DNA of 64,000 nucleotides, taken from contig NZ_LISW01000001.1 in the NCBI RefSeq assembly GCF_001905735.1, positions 551,947 to 615,946 on the forward strand, read 5' to 3'. The notes under the pieces are model-generated. The model had not been told where the DNA came from. It was given only the letters and a program-made list of their open reading frames with translations, and searched no databases. Shown one piece after another: positions 1 through 7,387 of this stretch. Within the stretch, counting starts at the first letter, position 1; each line of letters opens with the position of its first letter. The stretch comes from Streptomyces sp. CB01249 (GTDB lineage: Bacteria; Actinomycetota; Actinomycetes; Streptomycetales; Streptomycetaceae). A program made the position numbers and the translations under genes.

Positions 1-203
1 GCGCCGACCACGTTGACCGTGTTGCCGCACACGTTGACGGGCACGTGCACCGGGACCTGGACGACGTTGCCCGAAGCGACGCCGGGCGAACCGACGGCCG
101 CACCTTCGGCCGTGGCGTCGGCGAAGGCATAGCCGCCGGAGGCGGTCAGGATGCCTGACGCGGCCGCCATGACGAGCATGCTTTTACTCAAGGCTTTTCG
201 CAT
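1..203 (-). CDS. chaplin, N-terminal part (truncated by window edge)
   Basis: Reading leftward from ATG at 203 gives a signal peptide (MRKALSKSM, then a hydrophobic stretch ending in FADA) followed by the start of a chaplin domain: EGAAVGSPGVASGN, then VPVHVPVNVCGNTVNV. Chaplins are secreted amphipathic proteins that form amyloid fibrils on aerial hyphae and spores and lower surface tension. The first conserved Cys is present; the rest lies beyond position 1, so a short one-domain chaplin cannot be told from a long sortase-anchored one. An AAGGAAGGG Shine-Dalgarno sits just upstream of the ATG. It is divergent from the first rodlin gene. Confidence 0.9.
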   Translation of the reverse strand, partial: MRKALSKSMLVMAAASGILTASGGYAFADATAEGAAVGSPGVASGNVVQVPVHVPVNVCGNTVNVVG

Positions 204-562
204 TGGTGCCCTTCCTTGGGACATTTCTCGCGGGCGCGGGGCCCACAGTTCGTTCATCAGGCGGTGCAGCAGCCCGTCGGACCGGCCCATCCGGAGGCGG
301 CCCTCCTGGCGGAGCGGCTTGACGACACCCATAACGACGTCCGCGTGCATGGGAAACGTGAATGCCGTGAATTTTCTGTGCGCACGCGGCGGGGCTACGA
401 GTGAACGTTTCGTCTCTCGATTTCCGACAGTATTACTCGATCACTTTCGTACGGACGTCCGTGTCTTCCAGGCATTCGGGTGAATGGCGATAACCAAACG
501 TCGGCCCGGCAGTTGTTCAGGGCGCTCCGGCTACGGGGTATCCAGTACGAGAAGGGTTCATC
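204..562. promoter_or_regulatory. divergent control region between chaplin and rodlin
   Basis: About 360 bases with no convincing gene; the open frames here lack coding character. It must hold the promoters of the leftward chaplin and rightward rodlin, which are classically controlled by the developmental ECF sigma factor BldN. I could not find a clear BldN-type -35/-10 pair. A perfect 12-base palindrome, ACGGACGTCCGT, lies at 451-462, about 100 bases before the rodlin start, and is the best visible candidate for a protein-binding site. Confidence 0.4.
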
Positions 563-964
563 GTGATCAAGAAGGTCCTGGCTACGGGTGCCGTCGCCGC
601 CTCCATCCTCGGGCTCGGCGCCGCGCAGGCGATGGCCATCGGCAACGACGGTGGCACGACCTCGGTCAACGGCAACGGTGCCTCGCAGTCCTTCGGTAAC
701 GCCGTGACCAAGGGCGACGGCAGCCCGCAGTTCGACCTGGTTCAGGGCTCGCTGAACAAGCCCTGCGTCGGCCTGCCGCTCAAGGCGAACGTCGGTTCGC
801 TCATCGGCCTCGTCCCGATCGCGGTCCAGGACGTCAACGTCCTGTCCAACCCGCAGAACCAGCAGTGCACCGAGAACTCCACCCAGGCCAAGGGCGACGA
901 GCCGCTGTCGCACATCCTGGACGGCATCCCGGTCCTCTCGGGCAACGGCGCCGGCAACAGCTGA
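563..964 (+). CDS. rodlin (RdlA/RdlB family)
   Basis: A 133-residue secreted rodlin. Residues 1-25 form a Sec signal peptide (MIKK, hydrophobic core, AQAMA). The mature part has the family hallmarks: AIGNDGGTTSVNGNGA, QGSLNKPC, KANVGSL, VQDVNVLS, NPQNQQCTENSTQAKGDEPL and a GNGAGNS end. Two cysteines are present. With chaplins, rodlins build the paired rodlet layer on aerial hyphae and spores. The start is GTG at 563, preceded by GAAGG at 551-555. It is the first of three rodlin genes here and lies divergent from the chaplin at the window edge. Confidence 0.95.
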   Translation: MIKKVLATGAVAASILGLGAAQAMAIGNDGGTTSVNGNGASQSFGNAVTKGDGSPQFDLVQGSLNKPCVGLPLKANVGSLIGLVPIAVQDVNVLSNPQNQQCTENSTQAKGDEPLSHILDGIPVLSGNGAGNS

Positions 965-1232
965 TCCGGCCCCTCCCGGGCCCGGGCCACCGGCGTTCCT
1001 CCTCCGGGCGGCCCGGGCCCGCTGCCGCCCCGCGCGTGTCGGGCGGGAGCACGGTCGGCTGACCGAAACTGCATCATTCGGGCGGTATTCGAGCAATCAG
1101 CTCGCTGAGCGGTGTCGCATACTGTCCGAAATCGTTACGAATGAGAGTGGCGGAGTTACGAGCGATCAGGTCCGCGCTCGTGCGGCACGAAAGCCGTGGC
1201 CGCTCCGGACTCCGCACAAGAAAGGGTTTCAA

Positions 1233-1466
1233 GTGAAGTACACCAAGATCGCCGCCGTCGCCGCCGGTACGCTCATGGCCATGGGTGCCGCCGCCCCGGC
1301 CTTCGCCGACTCGGGCGCCGAGGGTGCGGCCGTGGGCTCCCCGGGTGTCATCTCCGGCAACACCATCCAGGTGCCGGTCCACATCCCGGTCAACGTCTGC
1401 GGCAACACCATCGACGTCATCGGCCTGCTGAACCCGGCCTTCGGCAACGCCTGCGTCAACGACTGA
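1233..1466 (+). CDS. short chaplin
   Basis: A complete 77-residue short chaplin: signal peptide to about residue 25 (ending PAFA), then one chaplin domain with GSPGVISGN, VPVHIPVNVCGNTID and GLLNPAFGNACVND. Two cysteines, in NVCGN and GNACVN, are expected to form the intramolecular disulfide of most chaplins. This argues against orthology with S. coelicolor ChpE, which lacks cysteines. GTG start at 1233 with AAAGGG at 1221-1226. Short chaplins assemble into surface amyloid on aerial hyphae. The upstream 965-1232 gap carries a direct repeat GTTACGA at 1134-1140 and 1155-1161, of unknown meaning. Confidence 0.93.
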   Translation: MKYTKIAAVAAGTLMAMGAAAPAFADSGAEGAAVGSPGVISGNTIQVPVHIPVNVCGNTIDVIGLLNPAFGNACVND

Positions 1467-1492
1467 CCCACTCGCCGAATTCTCTCGGCTCG

Positions 1493-1531
1493 AAAAGCCC
1501 CGGCCCGCGCTCTCGGCGGTCCGGGGCTTTT
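1493..1531 (+). terminator. terminator after the short chaplin
   Basis: Perfect inverted repeat AAAAGCCCCGG (1493-1503) and CCGGGGCTTTT (1521-1531) with a 17-base loop, 27 bases after the chaplin stop. The A tract before and T tract after the GC stem suggest a terminator working in both directions. It separates the chaplin from the next small secreted protein gene. Confidence 0.85.
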
Positions 1532-1721
1532 CCCGTGCCCGCGACCGACCCGGGCCGGAACCTATTCCTTGCGCGCGCTCCGAGAAATCCCGGGCCCTCC
1601 AGTTTCCCCGTCGAATCCGGTTCGTTAGCCAGGGAAAGGGCGGCCGGGGACGGGGTCAAAGAAGGCCCGTTCGGCGCGGGGACGCGACCGGAACGGCCGC
1701 CGCTGAGAAGGGAACCCGAAA

Positions 1722-2012
1722 GTGAAGTACGCGAAGTCCGCCGCACTCCTCGCCGGTTCCGTGGTCGCACTCGGCACGGCTGCTCCCGCCTTCGCCGTCA
1801 CCACGACCACGGCCCCCAACTTCAGCCTCGACGGAGGCGTCAACCAGGTGACGGCGGCCGCCCCGCAGGTGGTCGACCCGGTGCTCGACACCGTCAGCGG
1901 CGCCGCCGAACGCCTGCACGAGGACGGCACCGTCTCGAAGGTCTCCGGCCAGGCCACCGACGCGGCGAAGGGCGCGGCCCCGCTCCTCGGCGGCCTCCCG
2001 CTCACGAACTGA
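1722..2012 (+). CDS. small secreted protein of unknown function
   Basis: A 96-residue protein with a clear signal peptide (MKYAKSAALLAGSVVALG, cleavage likely after APAFA at about 25). The mature part is about 70 residues, Thr/Ala rich, without cysteine, and has no chaplin or rodlin motif; the middle (PQVVDPVLDTVSGAAERL) may be helical. The signal peptide resembles that of the short chaplin upstream, suggesting co-option of the same leader. GTG start at 1722 with GAGAAGGGAA before it. Sitting between a chaplin and a rodlin, it may be another cell-surface protein, but that rests on location alone. Confidence 0.75.
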   Translation: MKYAKSAALLAGSVVALGTAAPAFAVTTTTAPNFSLDGGVNQVTAAAPQVVDPVLDTVSGAAERLHEDGTVSKVSGQATDAAKGAAPLLGGLPLTN

Positions 2013-2115
2013 TCCGCACCTTTCGGGTGACGTGCCACAACCATTCCCTCCCCGCCGAGTTGATCAGTGCGCTCGGCACCGGCGGGCAACCAGAGAAAAC
2101 CAGAAGGGCAGTTTC

Positions 2116-2526
2116 ATGATCAAGAAGATGATGGCCTCCGCGGCCGTCGCCGCATCGATCGTCGGCGTCTCCGCCGCGGTCGCCCCGTCGGCCATGGCCA
2201 TCGGCAACGACCAGGGCACCACCACCGTCAACGGCAACGGTGCCATGCAGGCGTACGGCAACTCCGCCACCCACGGCGACTGGAGCCCGCAGTTCGCGCT
2301 CATCCAGGGCTCGCTCAACAAGCCCTGCATCGCCCTGCCGGCCAAGGCCAACGTGGGCTCGCTGCTCGGCGTCGTGCCGATCTCGGTCCAGGACATCAAC
2401 GTCCTGTCCTCCCCGCAGAACCAGCAGTGCACCGAGAACTCCACCCAGGCCAAGGGCGACGAGGCCCTGTCGCACATCCTGGACGACATCCCGATCCTCT
2501 CGGGCAACGGTGCCGGCAACAACTGA
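2116..2526 (+). CDS. rodlin (RdlA/RdlB family)
   Basis: A 136-residue rodlin closely similar to the one at 563-964: MIKKMM signal peptide ending SAMA, then AIGNDQGTTTVNGNGA, QGSLNKPC, PQNQQCTENSTQAKGDEAL and a GNGAGNN end. I chose ATG 2116 over an in-frame upstream ATG at 2032 because AGAAGGG lies 7 bases before it, the product starts exactly like the other rodlins, and the extra 28 residues would precede the signal peptide. Repeated copies are usual: S. coelicolor has adjacent rdlA and rdlB. Confidence 0.95.
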   Translation: MIKKMMASAAVAASIVGVSAAVAPSAMAIGNDQGTTTVNGNGAMQAYGNSATHGDWSPQFALIQGSLNKPCIALPAKANVGSLLGVVPISVQDINVLSSPQNQQCTENSTQAKGDEALSHILDDIPILSGNGAGNN

Positions 2527-2640
2527 CCGGTACTGACGGCGCACCACACGCGGCCCGGCGGTCGCCCGAAAGGGCGGCTCGCTGGGCCGCTTGCCGTAGT
2601 ACGGGCGGCCGTTTTGCGCCGCAACGGGTAGGGCCTCCGC

Positions 2641-2811
2641 ATGGACCAGCACCACAGCCGGCACCCCGGCAGCGCAACCCCGATCTACGACCGGCTCCTC
2701 GCCGAGTGGCGGGCCGCCCACGCCGAACCCGCCCCGGACCCCGGCCCCGCCCGCGCGGGCGGACTCGTGCCCCCGGCGCGCACCTCGGCCGAGACGGGCG
2801 GCCGGGGCTGA
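2641..2811 (+). CDS. possible small protein, 56 residues
   Basis: A short ATG frame encoding a hydrophilic 56-residue product beginning MDQHHSRHPGS, then TPIYDRLLAEWRAAHAEP, and a Pro/Ala/Gly-rich tail. The block resembling PIYDRLLAEW looks like a small helical motif I associate with short Streptomyces proteins of unknown function, but I cannot name a family. Only a weak GGTAGGG lies upstream. It occupies most of the 400-base gap between the second and third rodlins. The frame has normal third-position GC bias. It could be a chance frame. Confidence 0.4.
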   Translation: MDQHHSRHPGSATPIYDRLLAEWRAAHAEPAPDPGPARAGGLVPPARTSAETGGRG

Positions 2812-2926
2812 CGCGGAGCCGTCGAACTCATGCGGGATCGAACCCATTTGGGTGGATCAGCGGAACCGAAGCGTCCGCACGGGGTTGATCAATACGTTCC
2901 AGACGGAACGCTCCGAAAGGTGAAGC

Positions 2927-3340
2927 GTGATGAAGAAGATGATGGCCGGCGCGGCAGTGGCCGTGTCCCTGGTCGGCCTGACGGCCGCCGCGGCCCCCTC
3001 GGCCATGGCGATCGGTAACGACGGGGGCACCACGACCCTCAACGGCAACGGCGCCGCCAGCTCGTACGGCAACGCCGAGACCCAGGGCGACGGCAGCCCG
3101 CAGGCGCAGCTCATCCAGGGCTCGCTCAACGACCTGTGCCTGGGCGTCCCGGTCAAGGCCAACGTCGGTTCGCTGGTGGGCCTGCTGGTGCCGGTCGCGG
3201 TCCAGGACGTCAACGTCCTGTCCAACCCGCAGAACCAGCAGTGCGCCGACAACTCCACCCAGGCCAAGGGCGACGAGCCCCTGTCGCACCTGGTGGACGA
3301 CATCCCGGTCCTCTCCGGGAACGGCGTCGCCAACAACTGA
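2927..3340 (+). CDS. rodlin, divergent third copy
   Basis: A 137-residue rodlin: signal peptide (MMKKMM to SAMA), then AIGNDGGTTTLNGNGA, QGSLNDLC, KANVGSLVG, VQDVNVLSNPQNQQC and GNGVANN. It differs from the other two copies at conserved places (NDLC for NKPC, ADNSTQ for TENSTQ, one extra residue near LLVPVAV), so it is the most diverged paralogue. GTG 2927 aligns with the initiating codon of the other rodlins and has GAAAGG 6 bases upstream; ATG 2930 is the only rival. The product should join the rodlet layer. Confidence 0.93.
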   Translation: MMKKMMAGAAVAVSLVGLTAAAAPSAMAIGNDGGTTTLNGNGAASSYGNAETQGDGSPQAQLIQGSLNDLCLGVPVKANVGSLVGLLVPVAVQDVNVLSNPQNQQCADNSTQAKGDEPLSHLVDDIPVLSGNGVANN

Positions 3341-3397
3341 TTGCGCGCCGCGCCCGCGTCGTCCGTCCTGTGCGACGCGGGCGCGTACGGCATGACG

Positions 3398-3430
3398 GAG
3401 GCCCACCACCCTCGCCGGGTGGTGGGCCTC
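3398..3430. terminator. bidirectional terminator
   Basis: Perfect 13-base stem GAGGCCCACCACC (3398-3410) with GGTGGTGGGCCTC (3418-3430) and a 7-base loop, lying between the convergent third rodlin and DUF5949 genes. It is well placed to end both. Confidence 0.85.
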
Positions 3431-3444
3431 TTCCGTGGACCGGG

Positions 3445-3945
3445 TCAGCCGATGCTGCGCACCGGGAGCACGCAGTGCGCCGAGGTCGCGATGGTGTCCG
3501 GGTCGCCCGCGAAGGCGCGCAGCTCCGCCTCGCCGATGGGGAGCCCGGGGGCGCCCTGCGGCCAGGGGCGGGTGGCGAACATCGCGTGCACCTCGCCCTG
3601 TTCGTTCGCCGCCGCCAGCCACTCGGGCGGCACCGGGTACTGCGCCTTGAAGTGCGGCAGGGTCAGGACGGCCTGGCCGGCCTGGACGAGGAGCTTCACG
3701 GGGAGCCCCGGCGTCTCGTCGGCCCGCACCGGCGCACCGCCGACGGGGAGCCCGCAGCGTTGCAGCGCGAGCCGCATGGCGTTTTCGCCGGCCGCCGGGC
3801 CGTCCGATCCGTCGCCCAGCGAATAGGCGAGCAGGAAGGCGGCGTCGCGCCCGCTCTGCCGGTACTCGCCGCTCCAGCCGATCAGGATGAGGGTGCCCAA
3901 CTGGGCCTGGGTGAACGAGCCGGTGGCTGTCTGGGGGGAGGTCAT
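3445..3945 (-). CDS. DUF5949 family protein
   Basis: A 166-residue soluble protein without signal peptide or membrane segment. It begins MTSPQTATGSFTQAQLG and continues with LILIGWSGEY, DAAFLLAYSLGDG and a final HCVLPVRSIG, which I recognise as the Streptomyces family DUF5949, of unknown function. The frame is open further upstream, but ATG 3945 is preferred because the extra 24 residues are Arg-rich and unlike a protein start. It is convergent with the rodlins and unlikely to be part of the coat cluster. Confidence 0.75.
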   Translation of the reverse strand: MTSPQTATGSFTQAQLGTLILIGWSGEYRQSGRDAAFLLAYSLGDGSDGPAAGENAMRLALQRCGLPVGGAPVRADETPGLPVKLLVQAGQAVLTLPHFKAQYPVPPEWLAAANEQGEVHAMFATRPWPQGAPGLPIGEAELRAFAGDPDTIATSAHCVLPVRSIG

Positions 3946-4039
3946 GTGCGGCACCCTAACCGTCCGCGACCGGTCCAACTCCATGCGTATCACCCGATCG
4001 GGGGACGACTGCCACAACCGGGTCCGCGCGAATAATCCG

Positions 4040-4069
4040 TTGAGCCGCCGGACCGCCGGGGGCTAAGGT
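4040..4069 (+). promoter_or_regulatory. predicted sigma-70-type promoter for rsgA
   Basis: TTGAGC at 4040-4045 and TAAGGT at 4064-4069, 18 bases apart, match the Streptomyces HrdB pattern. Transcription would start near 4076, leaving a 5' leader of about 185 bases before rsgA that includes the short ORF at 4136-4210. Confidence 0.5.
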
Positions 4070-4135
4070 GTGCGACGAGACGGACGGCGGACCTGCCGCC
4101 GGTACCGGACCTGGACGAATGCGGAGGTGAGGACA

Positions 4136-4210
4136 TTGACGACGGTCGTTGCGGTGGGCGCTGCCCACGAGTCGAAGTTCCTCTTTGTCACCTCCGTGGC
4201 CACCGGCTGA
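4136..4210 (+). CDS. possible upstream ORF, 24 residues, before rsgA
   Basis: TTG at 4136 is preceded by GGAGGTGAGGACA, the strongest ribosome-binding site in this part of the window, and opens a 24-residue frame (MTTVVAVGAAHESK..., ending SVATG) that stops 51 bases before rsgA. An even shorter ATG CGG AGG TGA frame overlaps its Shine-Dalgarno at 4119-4130. Translation could influence rsgA expression, which would suit a ribosome-assembly factor, but coding potential cannot be judged at this length. Confidence 0.35.
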   Translation: MTTVVAVGAAHESKFLFVTSVATG

Positions 4211-4261
4211 CCTCTTCGCGCCCTCACGCGCACCGCCGGGCCACCCTGTGAAGGGTTTCCC

Positions 4262-5431
4262 TTGTCTCTCCCGTCCTCCTCCGCTTTCTCCTCCTCCCTC
4301 TCCACCGCCTCGCACCCGCTCGCCGCGTACGGCTGGGACGACGACTGGGCCGCCGAGTTCGCCCCGTACGCCGCCCAGGGACTGGTGCCCGGACGCGTGG
4401 TGCGGGTGGACCGCGGGCGCTGCGACATCGTCACGCCCGAGGGCACGATCTGGGCGGACACCGCCTTCGTCGTGCCGCGCGACCCGATGCGGATCATCTG
4501 CACCGGGGACTGGGCAGCCGTCGACGCCGACGGCGACCCGCGGTTCGTCCGTACGCTGCTGCCGCGGCGCACCGCCTTCGTACGCTCCACCTCGTCCAAG
4601 CGCTCCGAGGGCCAGGTGCTCGCCACCAACGTCGACCACATCGTCATCTGCGTCTCGCTGGCCGTGGAGCTGGACCTGGGCCGCGTCGAGCGGTTCCTGG
4701 CCCTCGCCATGTCCAGCTCCGGCGGTGACGCACTGCTCGGCGACGCCGCCGGGGCCGGGGAGCGGACCGCGGAACCGGTCGTCGTCCTCACCAAGGCCGA
4801 CCTGGTCCCGGACGCGGTCACCCTCTCCCACCTCGTCCAGGACATCGAGCACATCGCCCCCGGTGTGCAGGTGCTCCCGGTCAGCTCCGCCACCGGCGAG
4901 GGCATCGACGTGTTCTCGGCGATCGTCTCCGGCGGTACGAGTGTGCTGCTCGGGGCGTCCGGCGCGGGCAAGTCCACCCTCGCCAACACGCTGCTCGGCC
5001 AGGACGTGATGGAGGTCCAGGCCGCCCGCGACGTGGACGGCAAGGGCCGGCACACCACCACCACCCGCAATCTGCTCGTGCTGCCCACCGGCGGGGTCCT
5101 CATCGACACCCCCGGACTGCGCGGGGTCGGCCTCTGGGACGCCGGGGTCGGCGTCGGCCAGGTCTTCTCGGAGATCGAGGAGCTGGCCGAGGGCTGCCGG
5201 TTCCACGACTGCGCCCACGAGGCGGAGCCGGGCTGCGCCGTGCGGGCGGCGATCGAGGACGGCACCCTGCCAGAGCGCCGCTTCGACAGCTACCGCAAGC
5301 TCCAGCGCGAGAACCAGCGCATCGTCGCCAAGACCGATGCCCGGGTCCGGGCCGAGATCCGGCGCGACTGGAAGCGCAAGGGGGCCGAGGGCCGGGCCGC
5401 GATGGACGCCAAGCGCGGCCGGATCCGGTAG
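4262..5431 (+). CDS. rsgA: small-subunit ribosome biogenesis GTPase RsgA
   Basis: A 389-residue circularly permuted GTPase that acts late in 30S maturation. An N-terminal OB-type domain (about 45-110) precedes the GTPase domain with motifs in permuted order: G4 TKAD at 177-180, G1 GASGAGKST from 231, TTT switch I near 257, G3 DTPG at 282-285. The C-terminal zinc knuckle has Cys312, Cys317, His319 and Cys325, followed by a basic tail. Start is TTG 4262 with AAGGG upstream; no in-frame ATG lies near. The Ser-rich first 15 residues are probably disordered. It appears monocistronic, with its own promoter and an upstream ORF. Confidence 0.95.
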   Translation: MSLPSSSAFSSSLSTASHPLAAYGWDDDWAAEFAPYAAQGLVPGRVVRVDRGRCDIVTPEGTIWADTAFVVPRDPMRIICTGDWAAVDADGDPRFVRTLLPRRTAFVRSTSSKRSEGQVLATNVDHIVICVSLAVELDLGRVERFLALAMSSSGGDALLGDAAGAGERTAEPVVVLTKADLVPDAVTLSHLVQDIEHIAPGVQVLPVSSATGEGIDVFSAIVSGGTSVLLGASGAGKSTLANTLLGQDVMEVQAARDVDGKGRHTTTTRNLLVLPTGGVLIDTPGLRGVGLWDAGVGVGQVFSEIEELAEGCRFHDCAHEAEPGCAVRAAIEDGTLPERRFDSYRKLQRENQRIVAKTDARVRAEIRRDWKRKGAEGRAAMDAKRGRIR

Positions 5432-5501
5432 CCGGACCCCCTGGTCGACGTCCGAAAACCGCGAGTGACGGTGCCCGGCGGGGCGCACACTGGACGGTGT
5501 G

Positions 5502-6929
5502 ATGGACGAACAGACCAGGTACGAGGCGGTGAGCAGCCGCGACGCCCGTTTCGACGGCGAGTTCTTCTTCGCCGTCGAGACGACCGGCATCTACTGCCGG
5601 CCGAGCTGCCCCGCCGTCACCCCCAAGCGGAAGAACGTCCGCTTCTACCCGACGGCGGCGGCCGCCCAGACCAACGGCTTCCGGGCGTGCCGCCGCTGCC
5701 GCCCGGACGCCGTCCCCGGCTCCGCCGAGTGGAACGTCCGGGCCGACGTCGTCGGACGCGCCATGCGCATGATCGGCGACGGTGTGGTGGACCGGGAAGG
5801 CGTTCCCGGGCTCGCCCACCGGCTCGGCTACAGCTCCCGCCAGGTGCAGCGCCAGCTCAACGCGGAACTGGGCGCCGGACCCGTCGCCCTGGCCCGCGCC
5901 CAGCGCGCCCACACCGCCCGGATCCTGCTCCAGACCACGGCCCTGCCCGTCACCGAGATCGCCTTCGCGGCCGGGTTCGGCAGCCTGCGCCAGTTCAACG
6001 ACACCGTGCGGCAGATCTACGCCCGCACCCCGAGCGCCCTGCGCGCCGAAGCCGGTACGGGGCTGGGCATCGCGGTCCGCCAGGCCGGCACCACCGGCAT
6101 CCCGCTCCGGCTCGCCCACCGCGGGCCGTACGCCGCCGGTGCCGTCTTCGACCTGCTCGCCGCCGGTCCGGTCGCCCGCGTCGAGGAGATCACCGGGGAG
6201 CCCGGCCGCCGGACCTACCGGCGCACGCTGCGCCTCCCGTACGGCACCGCCGTCACCTCCGTGGACGAGCGGTCCGCCGGGGACTGGCTGGACGCCCGCA
6301 TCCACCTCACCGACCTGCGCGACCTGACCACGGCCGTCCAGCGGCTGCGCCGCCTCCTCGACCTGGACGCCGACCCGTACGCGGTGGACGAGCTGCTGTC
6401 CGCCGACCCCGCGCTCGCCCCGGACGTCGCCGCCCGGCCGGGCGTGCGCTCGCCGGGCGCGGCCGACGCCGAGGAGTTCGCCGTACGGGCGCTGGTGGGA
6501 GACGCGGCGGCGGGGGAGCTGGTCGAGCAGTACGGCAAGGCGCTGGACGTGCCGTGCGGCGCGCTGACCCACGTCTTCCCCGAGCCGGCCGTGCTCGCCG
6601 GGGCGGCCGGTGACCCGGCCCTGCGGGCCCTGGCGACCGCGCTCGCCGACGGCACCGTACGCCTGGACGCGGGCGCCGACCGCGACGAGGCCGAGCAGGC
6701 GCTCCGGCGGCTGCCCGGCATCGGCCCCGCCACCGCCGCGCTGATCCGGATGCGCGGCCTGGGCGACCCGGACGTGGACCCGTACGGCACCCCGGGCGCG
6801 AGCGGCTGGCGCCCCTGGCGCTCGTACGGGGTGCGGCGGGCCCGGTCCTGCGGTCAGCCCCAGATCAGCGCGCCCAGCCAGGCACCCGTCACCAGCAGGC
6901 ACGCGAAGAGCTCCACGAGCACCGAGTAG
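5502..6929 (+). CDS. Ada-type regulator fused to a degenerate AlkA-like glycosylase
   Basis: Domain order: Ada zinc/methyl-acceptor domain (Cys32, Cys36, Cys63, Cys66 all present), AraC-type HTH (about 78-175), then an AlkA N-domain and HhH-GPD glycosylase domain (about 185-445). Such fusions sense methylphosphotriesters and excise alkylated bases. The glycosylase end looks broken: after LPGIGPATAALIRMRGLGDPD the segment that carries the catalytic Asp in AlkA proteins is missing, and the text jumps to a WRPWRSYG block. The C-terminus lacks the usual HLW and runs 76 bases into the opposite gene. ATG 5502 directly follows a GTG at 5499; either could start. Probably a working methyl sensor with a dead glycosylase, or a decaying gene. 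Confidence 0.8.
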   Translation: MDEQTRYEAVSSRDARFDGEFFFAVETTGIYCRPSCPAVTPKRKNVRFYPTAAAAQTNGFRACRRCRPDAVPGSAEWNVRADVVGRAMRMIGDGVVDREGVPGLAHRLGYSSRQVQRQLNAELGAGPVALARAQRAHTARILLQTTALPVTEIAFAAGFGSLRQFNDTVRQIYARTPSALRAEAGTGLGIAVRQAGTTGIPLRLAHRGPYAAGAVFDLLAAGPVARVEEITGEPGRRTYRRTLRLPYGTAVTSVDERSAGDWLDARIHLTDLRDLTTAVQRLRRLLDLDADPYAVDELLSADPALAPDVAARPGVRSPGAADAEEFAVRALVGDAAAGELVEQYGKALDVPCGALTHVFPEPAVLAGAAGDPALRALATALADGTVRLDAGADRDEAEQALRRLPGIGPATAALIRMRGLGDPDVDPYGTPGASGWRPWRSYGVRRARSCGQPQISAPSQAPVTSRHAKSSTSTE

Positions 6930-7336
6930 CCGGTCGCCCGCATCACCGTGCGGACCGACGCCCAGCCCGCGCCCCGGCTGCCGAGGCGCAGCCGTTCCGC
7001 CCCGAAGATCACCCCGACGTATCCCACGACCGCCCCGACAACGGGCAGCACGAAGAAGCCGACGATGCTGCCCAGCCCGCCCAGCAGCAGCGTCCGGCGC
7101 GGGGCCCCCGACTCACGGGGCCGACGCGGCGGCAGAAGCGGTTTGAGCGCCTGGTTGAGCAGGAGCAGCGCGGTCGCGCCGATCAGCACGGCCCACGCGG
7201 TCGGGGTCGTGTCGGTGAACGCCCACCACAGGACGGCGGCCCAGACGATCGCCGGCCCCGGCACGCCCGGCACCAGCACACCGATCAGGCCGAGCAGCAT
7301 CACCAGTCCGACGGCGACGAGCTGCCACACACTCAT
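6854..7336 (-). CDS. DUF456 family membrane protein
   Basis: A 160-residue very hydrophobic protein with about four membrane segments. The N-terminal pair is VAVGLVMLLGLIGVLVPGVPG and AVLIGATALLLLN; the second half has GGLGSIVGFFVLPVVGAVVGYVGVI and a C-terminal helix. The GVLVPGVPGP turn and the FFVLPVVGAVVG block are typical of DUF456, a small membrane family of unknown function. Its stop overlaps the 3' end of the convergent Ada/AlkA-like gene by 76 bases, unusual because the Ada gene reads through into it. Confidence 0.85.
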   Translation of the reverse strand: MSVWQLVAVGLVMLLGLIGVLVPGVPGPAIVWAAVLWWAFTDTTPTAWAVLIGATALLLLNQALKPLLPPRRPRESGAPRRTLLLGGLGSIVGFFVLPVVGAVVGYVGVIFGAERLRLGSRGAGWASVRTVMRATGYSVLVELFACLLVTGAWLGALIWG

Positions 7337-7387
7337 CTGACCAGCGTGCCGGAGTCCACCCGGTCCCGCCCGTTCTGACCAGCGGTC

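Noticed and set aside
1233..1466. Assignment of the short chaplin as ChpE.
   Set aside because: ChpE lacks cysteines, whereas this protein has two.
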